This document shows positions 25,388 through 30,733 of a stretch of 30,733 nt of DNA, one piece after another. The translations under genes and the position numbers were made by a program. The DNA is from an uncultured bacterium. Lineage in GTDB: Bacteria > Bacteroidota > Bacteroidia > Sphingobacteriales > Sphingobacteriaceae. The stretch is taken from the NCBI GenBank assembly GCA_903958995.1, contig CAJBVG010000240.1, positions 1 to 30,733 of the forward strand, in the 5' to 3' direction. The notes under the pieces are model-generated. The model had not been told where the DNA came from, made no database searches, and worked only from the letters and a program-made list of their open reading frames with translations. Each line of letters opens with the position of its first letter. Position 1 is the first letter of the stretch.

Positions 25388-25996
25388 ATGGCTTTTACAC
25401 TACCAGCTCTTCCATATGCAGTTGATGCATTGGAACCGCACATCGACAAAATGACGATGGAAATTCATCATGGAAAACACCATGCTGCTTATGTTACAAA
25501 TTTAAATGCTGCAGTTGCAGGTACTGCAATGGAAACAATGAGCATTGAAGATATTTGTAAAGAAATTTCAAAACACCCTATGCCAGTTCGTAATAATGGC
25601 GGTGGACATTATAACCATTCATTGTTCTGGTCTATTATGAGTCCAAGCGGTGGCGGTGCACCTAAAGGAGCATTAGCAGATGCAATCAATGCATCATTCG
25701 GATCATTCGAAGAATTCAAAACTAAATTCACACAAGCTGGAGCAACACGTTTTGGTTCAGGTTGGGCATGGTTATTAGTTGGTGCTGATAAAAAATTAGC
25801 AATCAGTTCTACACCAAACCAAGACAATCCTTTAATGGATATTGCTGATGTAAAAGGCACACCAGTTTTAGGTATGGATGTTTGGGAACATGCTTACTAT
25901 TTAAAATATCAAAACCGTAGACCAGATTACATGGGAGCATTCTTCAATGTAATTAATTGGGATGCTGTTGCTGAGCGTTACGCGAAAACACTATAA
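25388..25996 (+). CDS. sodA: Superoxide dismutase, Mn (or Mn/Fe) type
   Basis: A 202-residue iron/manganese superoxide dismutase that dismutates superoxide in the cytoplasm; there is no signal peptide. Metal ligands are H27 (EIHHGKHHAAY), H77 (GGHYNHSLFW), D164 and H168 (DVWEHAYYL). The sequence STPNQDNPLM places the active-site glutamine in the C-terminal position, and the GGGHYNH context lacks the FeSOD glutamine, so manganese use is favoured; a cambialistic enzyme cannot be excluded. It has its own -7 box and ends in an inverted repeat facing the XRE gene. Confidence 0.96.
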   Translation: MAFTLPALPYAVDALEPHIDKMTMEIHHGKHHAAYVTNLNAAVAGTAMETMSIEDICKEISKHPMPVRNNGGGHYNHSLFWSIMSPSGGGAPKGALADAINASFGSFEEFKTKFTQAGATRFGSGWAWLLVGADKKLAISSTPNQDNPLMDIADVKGTPVLGMDVWEHAYYLKYQNRRPDYMGAFFNVINWDAVAERYAKTL

Positions 25997-26003
25997 TAGT
26001 AAC

Positions 26004-26084
26004 GAGTAGCGAGTATCGGGTATCGAGATAAATTATATTAATCGTACTCGATACTTGATACCCGATACTCATACTTCACTACTC
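26004..26084. repeat. GTATC inverted repeat, convergent junction 3
   Basis: GAGTATCGGGTATC (26011-26024) is exactly inverted as GATACCCGATACTC (26057-26070). Imperfect extensions follow on both sides (GAGTAGCGAG at the left, and CTCGATACTT and CTTCACTACTC at the right). The spacer is AT-rich. The stop and last four codons of the XRE gene lie in the right arm. It could form a 14-bp stem at the end of both convergent transcripts. Confidence 0.85.
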
Positions 26085-26269
26085 AAAATATCCACTACTT
26101 TTACATTATACAAAGCCGCGAGTTCTTCGAGTCTTTTTAAGTTTATAATTGTTTTTCCATTTTCCATTTTATGATACGCAGGTTGCGTAATGTCTAAACA
26201 GAATGCGACATAATCTTGCGTGAAATTTTGCTTCAAACGCATCGCTTTTAATTTTTCTCCTATACTCAT
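26069..26269 (-). CDS. Small XRE-family helix-turn-helix regulator
   Basis: A 66-residue single-domain Cro/C1-type DNA-binding protein. The chosen start is the ATG at 26269 (MSIGEKLKAMRLKQNFTQ), preceded by an AAAGGGG stretch; the frame is open further to an ATG at 26344 but the extra 25 residues (Lys/Tyr/Asn-rich) are outside the domain. The HTH is formed by FTQDYVAFCLDITQPAYHKMENGKTIINLKRLEELAALYNV. There is no effector or dimerisation domain. It converges with sodA and diverges from the large secreted hydrolase gene; the array at 26401-26435 in the spacer is a plausible operator. Its final residues SSEV are coded by a repeat arm. Target genes are unknown. Confidence 0.88.
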   Translation of the reverse strand: MSIGEKLKAMRLKQNFTQDYVAFCLDITQPAYHKMENGKTIINLKRLEELAALYNVKVVDILSSEV

Positions 26270-26400
26270 ATTGGCCCCTTTTATTTTACTATAATATTCT
26301 TTATAGTATTTTTTTTTGGGCTGAATGTTCAGAAAATTATTCAAGAATACTTTAGTAGTAATTTTTATTTGTCGTGCAGTAAATATATTATAATTTTAAT

Positions 26401-26435
26401 ATAACTGAATGTTATTTAATATAACTGTAAGTAAT
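26401..26435. promoter_or_regulatory. Putative operator: 10-bp-phased alternating half-sites
   Basis: ATAAC (26401), GTTAT (26411), ATAAC (26421) and the degenerate GTAAT (26431) start exactly 10 bases apart and alternate in orientation. This also appears as a 13-bp direct repeat TTTAATATAACTG at 26395 and 26415. It lies between the XRE gene and the hydrolase gene, upstream of a near -7 sequence at 26446-26454. It is a candidate site for the XRE protein. Confidence 0.5.
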
Positions 26436-26467
26436 TAAGATAAACTAAAATTTGAAAGAGTTTTATG

Positions 26468-26485
26468 CCATACAAAAAAGTATGG
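26468..26485 (+). promoter_or_regulatory. Hairpin one base before the secreted hydrolase start codon
   Basis: CCATAC, loop AAAAAA and GTATGG form a 6-bp stem ending at 26485; the ATG is at 26487. It lies in the translation initiation region and could restrict ribosome access, or be part of a protein-binding site. Confidence 0.5.
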
Positions 26486-26486
26486 T

Positions 26487-29465
26487 ATGAGAACATTAAA
26501 AATTTACTTGGTAACGCTGCTTATGATGAGTTGCAAAATTGGATTTGGGCAATTACAATCTGGAGATGTTAATGGAGAGTTAAGGATAGTATTAGGGGGG
26601 CTTAAGGTGCCCACATTACATTCTCCGTTTTTTTATGATTTTGTAGCACATGCAACAGATGAAAAATGGTTTGTTAAAAATAATCTTACCGATACAAATA
26701 ATTTCTTCAATTGGTATAATGTTTATGACGAAATGAAATACTCTGCTCGTGATACTACAATCTTACCAAACACAGTTACTTTATTAAGAAAGGCGGAATC
26801 AATTTCTCGATTAAATCAAATACCTATAGGGGTGTTTAATTTCGATTTTGATATTTTAAATTTGGATGCATTTGATAATGAAGGAGAGTATTTTAATTGG
26901 GATGATGACAATATTTACGATGTAACAACAAGAACAAGTAGCCCTTATGGAAGTGGAGGTGTATTTATGGGTAGTTTATTAAATCATAATTCAAATTTTA
27001 GAAATGTAACATTTAGGATTTCACCAGAATTGATATTTCATTCAAGTGCTTACCGATTTATGAATGGCTCTGTTGATATCGAAAAGTTATATATAGATTT
27101 TGGTGATGGAAATGGATGGCAATACTTTGATGAAAGTATAGACCAGACATTTGATGTACTATATCCATCAGAAGGCAAGTTCATTGTTAAATTTGGAATA
27201 TTCTCATGCGATCCGTATCCAAATTGTTCTACAAGTCCAACGTATACATCACAAAGTATTATAACAATTAGGAAAAATATTGTTAGTTCTCCACCACAAA
27301 ATGTATTAGATGATATACCAGGAATAACATATGGCGTATATGAAGGTTGTAATCCTGGCATTAAAAAGAAGCTATTCTTTTTGGAAGGAGTAGATTTGAA
27401 TAATACGAGAAGTATTGAGTATAATTATGACGAACTTTTCGCCAATATTGATAAGAATCTTAAATCTGTTCGAGCATATGACTATGAAATAATTATTGTT
27501 AATTGGGATAATTCAATTTCAGATATAAGGAAGAATGCTACAAGCATTGTAAAATTATTAGAAAAATACAAGACTGATATTAATGAAGAAGAAAATGAAC
27601 AATTTGTTATTATTGGAGAGAGTTTAGGGGGTATTATTGGGCGATTTGCCTTAAATTATATGGAGTCCGACGTATATGCAAATAACCAGCCTATTGAATA
27701 TACTCCAGAAGGAGAAGAACCATTGTTATCGCCACTTTATGTAAGAACCAATTTGATGCATAATACAAGATTATTTATAGCTATTGATGCTGGTTTTGAA
27801 GGCGTTTACTTCCCTGTTTCAGCACAACATGCTCTTAATAAATTAAAAGATATTGACATAACTTTCCCCGCACTAAATAAATGGGGTAATTATTTTCCAA
27901 TAGGGATGTTAACATTAAGAGCAGAAAGAACTTTTGAAATGCTACAATCAAAAGCAGTTAAACAGCTTTTAGTATATCATATAAACACATATAACAATTC
28001 CAATAATGTTGGTTCACATTCTTTCACTGTGGATAAGAGTATATTTGATGAACAGGTTTATCAGTATAAACATGCTAATAATGGTATGCCAGAATTCTGT
28101 AAAGTTGTTACAATTTCATCTGGACTTTTAAATGGAATTAGACAAACAGATTGGTTTAATAATGAACTACTAGCTGGGTATAACTTAATGAGTACTACAT
28201 TAAATTTAAAAAAGAAGATATTAAGAAGAGTAAATAAACAAGTTTTCAATTTGAACTTTTCAATGAAAGCATTACCAGAATTTGGAAGTACATTAGATAT
28301 TTTTGACTATACTGCAATCCATACAAAATTCACAATTAGGGGCTGTCTAAAAAAGTTGTTTAAGGGGAATGGGAATTGTGGAAATACAGATTTCTTTGAT
28401 TATGGAGATGCAATTGCTCATGATGTAATTCCTTACGAAGTACTTTCTGGAGGCAATTTTAATGTATTTAAATTATTATGCGAAAATGATTTTGAATCAT
28501 CAGAAGATGATGCATTTTTATATGCTTACAAATATAATTATAAGCCTTCAATTCAAAATGTGTCAGTCGATTTATCATATGGTATACTAACTCCAAAATA
28601 TTTAGAAGTTAATATTACTTCAAAAGCTTTAAATTTCTGTTTCATTCCTGTAAGGTCTGCATTATGTTATTATCCATCAAATAATAACGATTGGGAACTT
28701 AATTTATATTCTCAAACGAACTTTAATACCTTTAAAAATACAGGAAGCGATGTTATAGTTGGATTTGCAAAGTCTTCAACTTTCCCAAATGCTCAAAATG
28801 GATTTCATTCTTATTTTGAAAATTACATAAGGCAATCAGGAGGAAAAACAAATGCAGAAAGAATGGTACAGCGAGAAATTGGAGATGATGAATTATTTTT
28901 AGATAATTTCAAGGTGAATCGACCAATGCAAATTACTATAAATGATGATATTTATTTGGGTGGACAAAATCCAGATTACGAATACGTAGCTCCAGAGGCA
29001 ACAAGTTCGGCAATGAAATACTATTTATCTCGGAATGAACCGTTGGAGATGATTGGCTCAAATAAACTTAAAATTGTTTCCAATACTTCACCATCAATAA
29101 ACACTGGAAACTGCTCAAATTGTAATTTGAATAATAACATTGAATATATTAATGCAAGTTTAAGTGTTTGTAGAAATATGCTAAGGGCTGTAAATTCATC
29201 GTCAAATAGTTCAGATTTATTAAATGAGCTAACAATGTACCCTAATCCAACGACTACAAGTTTTACTCTTTATTCACCAAAATTAGATTTTAATAAAGTA
29301 ATAGTTCGTAATAATATTGGACAAATTATTGAAGTATTTAATTTTAATAAATTTATTAGTGATTGCGATATTGATGTGTCTAAATTTGTGAATGGAATAT
29401 ATTTTGTTGAGATTTTAATCGATGATGCAGTATTGGGTAATTATAAATTAATAGTTAATAAGTAA
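26487..29465 (+). CDS. Secreted T9SS-targeted alpha/beta-hydrolase-like protein
   Basis: A 992-residue exported protein of no named family known to me. A signal peptide (1-21, ending FGQ) is followed by an N-terminal region of about 160 residues. Then comes a PKD-like beta domain (about 190-270, with YIDFGDGNGWQYFDES and GKFIVKFGIFSCD) and an alpha/beta-hydrolase segment with KKLFFLEGVD and the nucleophile motif GESLG (S379) in FVIIGESLGGIIGRFALNYM, as in lipases/esterases. A long middle part has no recognised domain. Before the end there is a short Cys-containing stretch (CSNCNLNNN, SVCRNM). The last 75 residues form a T9SS type A sorting domain (LTMYPNPTTTSFTLY to NGIYFVEILI, KLIVNK), so the protein should be secreted or attached to the surface. 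A lipoprotein gene starts 6 bases downstream. Lipase or esterase activity is inference; the catalytic Asp/His were not assigned. Confidence 0.85.
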   Translation: MRTLKIYLVTLLMMSCKIGFGQLQSGDVNGELRIVLGGLKVPTLHSPFFYDFVAHATDEKWFVKNNLTDTNNFFNWYNVYDEMKYSARDTTILPNTVTLLRKAESISRLNQIPIGVFNFDFDILNLDAFDNEGEYFNWDDDNIYDVTTRTSSPYGSGGVFMGSLLNHNSNFRNVTFRISPELIFHSSAYRFMNGSVDIEKLYIDFGDGNGWQYFDESIDQTFDVLYPSEGKFIVKFGIFSCDPYPNCSTSPTYTSQSIITIRKNIVSSPPQNVLDDIPGITYGVYEGCNPGIKKKLFFLEGVDLNNTRSIEYNYDELFANIDKNLKSVRAYDYEIIIVNWDNSISDIRKNATSIVKLLEKYKTDINEEENEQFVIIGESLGGIIGRFALNYMESDVYANNQPIEYTPEGEEPLLSPLYVRTNLMHNTRLFIAIDAGFEGVYFPVSAQHALNKLKDIDITFPALNKWGNYFPIGMLTLRAERTFEMLQSKAVKQLLVYHINTYNNSNNVGSHSFTVDKSIFDEQVYQYKHANNGMPEFCKVVTISSGLLNGIRQTDWFNNELLAGYNLMSTTLNLKKKILRRVNKQVFNLNFSMKALPEFGSTLDIFDYTAIHTKFTIRGCLKKLFKGNGNCGNTDFFDYGDAIAHDVIPYEVLSGGNFNVFKLLCENDFESSEDDAFLYAYKYNYKPSIQNVSVDLSYGILTPKYLEVNITSKALNFCFIPVRSALCYYPSNNNDWELNLYSQTNFNTFKNTGSDVIVGFAKSSTFPNAQNGFHSYFENYIRQSGGKTNAERMVQREIGDDELFLDNFKVNRPMQITINDDIYLGGQNPDYEYVAPEATSSAMKYYLSRNEPLEMIGSNKLKIVSNTSPSINTGNCSNCNLNNNIEYINASLSVCRNMLRAVNSSSNSSDLLNELTMYPNPTTTSFTLYSPKLDFNKVIVRNNIGQIIEVFNFNKFISDCDIDVSKFVNGIYFVEILIDDAVLGNYKLIVNK

Positions 29466-29471
29466 AGAAAT

Positions 29472-30092
29472 ATGAAAAGACTTTTGACATTTTTTGTTGC
29501 ATTCGTTATTGTTTCATGTGGTAAGGAGGAATCTTTTACAATAAAGGGAAGATTTTTAAATGGCACTACAAATGTACCTTACCAAAATGTGAAGATAGAT
29601 TTTACAAAAATAATCGGTACTCCTGGATTCACAAGATCGACTGATTTGGGAGTAGCTTATACAGATGAAAATGGTGATTTCAGTTTTAATTATTCGATTG
29701 GTGAAAATGAAAATGGAAAGCTTCAATTAATTTTTGGAGGCAATGGAATTACAGAAATGTTAGCTAAGGGTGGACTAGATTTAGCAAGAAATAATTCAAT
29801 GAATTTTTATTTGTCAGATAGTTGCAAATCTATTTTTAGCTTTCAAACGAATAGGCAGTTAAACGATAATGAAATTTTAAAGGTTTATTCATTTAATGAT
29901 GCATTTGATACATTATTTTTTTCAAAAAGCGATTCTTTAGATTTAGATTTCAAATTTCCTATTAGAACTAAAAAAATGTTTGGAGCAGTTGGAGTCGATA
30001 GAATAAGTCCAGATTCAACTATTTCAATTTTTAACTCTAGTTTCGAAATGGATGGAGATCCAATAATTAACAACATAATGTTAAACTATTAA
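29472..30092 (+). CDS. Lipoprotein with carboxypeptidase-regulatory-like domain
   Basis: A 206-residue predicted lipoprotein. The signal peptide MKRLLTFFVAFVIVSC ends in a lipobox and is followed by GKEE. The mature N-terminal half (about 22-110) looks like a carboxypeptidase regulatory-like/transthyretin-type beta sandwich (FTIKGRFLNGTTNVPYQNVKIDF, then AYTDENGDFSFNYSI). The C-terminal half is beta-rich without known motifs. It begins 6 bases after the hydrolase stop and is followed after 10 bases by another lipoprotein gene, so the three likely form an operon. Function unknown. Confidence 0.82.
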   Translation: MKRLLTFFVAFVIVSCGKEESFTIKGRFLNGTTNVPYQNVKIDFTKIIGTPGFTRSTDLGVAYTDENGDFSFNYSIGENENGKLQLIFGGNGITEMLAKGGLDLARNNSMNFYLSDSCKSIFSFQTNRQLNDNEILKVYSFNDAFDTLFFSKSDSLDLDFKFPIRTKKMFGAVGVDRISPDSTISIFNSSFEMDGDPIINNIMLNY

Positions 30093-30102
30093 TTTAAAAA
30101 CA

Positions 30103-30591
30103 ATGAAAATAAACACTTTAAGTAAACTTATTCTTGTTCTGATTGTATTTTCAGTATTTACACAATCTTGTAAAAAAGATGAGAAAACGACAACTCCATT
30201 CACTCCAACGACTGGTATTACTGCAAAAATTAATGGCAAATCATTTACAGATGATAGTACCACAGAGGCATTTAAAAACAGCACAATTTCTACATCCATT
30301 TATGCAATTAATACTGCAGGAAGCAGTTCTATAGGGATCGGTTTTGGTGCTGTGTCTGCAGGTACATTTACGATTGGTAGTGGTAATCATGGTGCGACAT
30401 ATAAAGCATATGATATCAATGGTAATGATACTATATATAGTGCTACCCAAGGAACTTTTATTATATCAAAATATGATTTAATAAATAATAAATTATCTGG
30501 CACATTTAGTTTCACAGCTAAAAATTCAGCTACTGGAAGAACTGTTTCAATTACAGAAGGTGTAATAACTGATATTCCAATTGTAGAATAA
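30103..30591 (+). CDS. Small beta-rich lipoprotein
   Basis: A 162-residue predicted lipoprotein: signal peptide with lipobox TQSC followed by KKDEKTTTPFTPTT. The mature domain resembles the small DUF6252-like beta-sandwich lipoproteins of Bacteroidota, with ITAKINGKSFTDD at the start and KLSGTFSFTAKNSATGRTVSITEGVITDI at the end, the common ending pattern of that group. It is probably the third gene of the hydrolase operon, since its ATG is 10 bases after the previous stop. Function unknown. Confidence 0.82.
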   Translation: MKINTLSKLILVLIVFSVFTQSCKKDEKTTTPFTPTTGITAKINGKSFTDDSTTEAFKNSTISTSIYAINTAGSSSIGIGFGAVSAGTFTIGSGNHGATYKAYDINGNDTIYSATQGTFIISKYDLINNKLSGTFSFTAKNSATGRTVSITEGVITDIPIVE

Positions 30592-30630
30592 TTGTATTTT
30601 ATAAGAATCTCTTATTCCTTTCATTCATAT

Positions 30631-30665
30631 AGCCTATTTATTATTTTTACGAATGTAAATAGGCT
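30631..30665. promoter_or_regulatory. Perfect 10-bp inverted repeat before the last gene
   Basis: AGCCTATTTA (30631-30640) and TAAATAGGCT (30656-30665) flank a 15-base loop holding TATTTTTA, which resembles a -7 box. The right arm ends one base before the ATG at 30667. There is no T-run, so a classical terminator is unlikely. It may be an operator or a translation-blocking hairpin. Confidence 0.6.
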
Positions 30666-30666
30666 T

Positions 30667-30733
30667 ATGAAATACATTCTCTCTTTATTCCTCATTGTTA
30701 GTATTTATGCTTGCAGCAAAAGCGACAAAGAAA
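30667..30733 (+). CDS. N-terminus of a predicted lipoprotein, cut by window end
   Basis: Only 22 codons are visible. They read as a lipoprotein signal peptide, MKYILSLFLIVSIYAC, with a lipobox ending at Cys16 followed by SKSDKE, matching the other lipoproteins in the window. The start directly follows a 10-bp inverted repeat. The mature protein lies outside the window, so no function can be given. Confidence 0.65.
   Translation, partial: MKYILSLFLIVSIYACSKSDKE

Noticed and set aside
26270..26344. 25-residue N-terminal extension of the XRE regulator
   Set aside because: Lys/Tyr/Asn-rich sequence in very AT-rich DNA, outside the HTH domain; the ATG at 26269 has a purine-rich stretch before it and starts exactly at the domain.

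Overview
The window comes from an AT-rich Bacteroidota chromosome. The evidence is: a secreted protein ending in a type IX secretion (T9SS) type A sorting domain; SusC-type TonB receptor architecture with an N-terminal carboxypeptidase-regulatory-like domain; many lipoproteins with a Cys-Lys-Lys-Asp start; promoters with the Bacteroidota -7 box TAnnTTTG instead of sigma70 boxes; and little use of Shine-Dalgarno sites. Family or genus cannot be fixed from this window. All complete genes look intact and no stretch over 300 bases lacks a gene. No tRNA, rRNA or CRISPR array was seen.

Layout. 1-1539 (-) is the N-terminal part of a secreted M1 aminopeptidase. 1719-3918 (+) holds a TPR protein and a ComA-type phosphosulfolactate synthase. 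3987-4445 (-) is a low-molecular-weight tyrosine phosphatase. 4525-7365 (+) holds hisS with hutH attached at zero spacing. 7483-10816 (-) is a three-gene outer-membrane uptake locus (His/Cys-rich small protein, ZnuD-like TonB receptor, lipoprotein), probably for a transition metal. 10890-12566 (+) is hutU, so the two first histidine-degradation genes flank the metal-uptake locus. 12578-13233 has a set of hairpins and a REP-associated tyrosine transposase (RAYT). 13244-14659 has a DinB-like protein and MeaB, convergent and abutting. 14780-18686 is a cell-surface glycan cluster (three glycosyltransferases plus an O-antigen-ligase-like membrane protein on the other strand). 18770-23535 (-) is the rimP-nusA-infB translation/transcription operon with a canonical promoter and a strong leader hairpin. 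23648-24835 (-) is an RlmI-like rRNA methyltransferase, divergent from tadA (24872-25327, +), followed by a Mn-type superoxide dismutase. 26069-26269 (-) is a small XRE regulator, separated by an operator-like array from a 992-residue secreted alpha/beta-hydrolase (26487-29465) and a run of three lipoprotein genes to the window end.

The most interesting structure is outside the genes. At 7393-7457 there are two inverted copies of a REP-like hairpin, identical in head and loop, whose stems differ only by compensatory base-pair changes. This is a BIME-like element in the same window as a RAYT gene. It is nested in one of three GTATC/GATATG-type imperfect inverted repeats. All three sit at convergent gene ends and supply the last codons and stop of the minus-strand gene. 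Other points are the hutH/metal-receptor/hutU arrangement, the rimP leader hairpin, and a 10-bp-phased half-site array next to the XRE gene.
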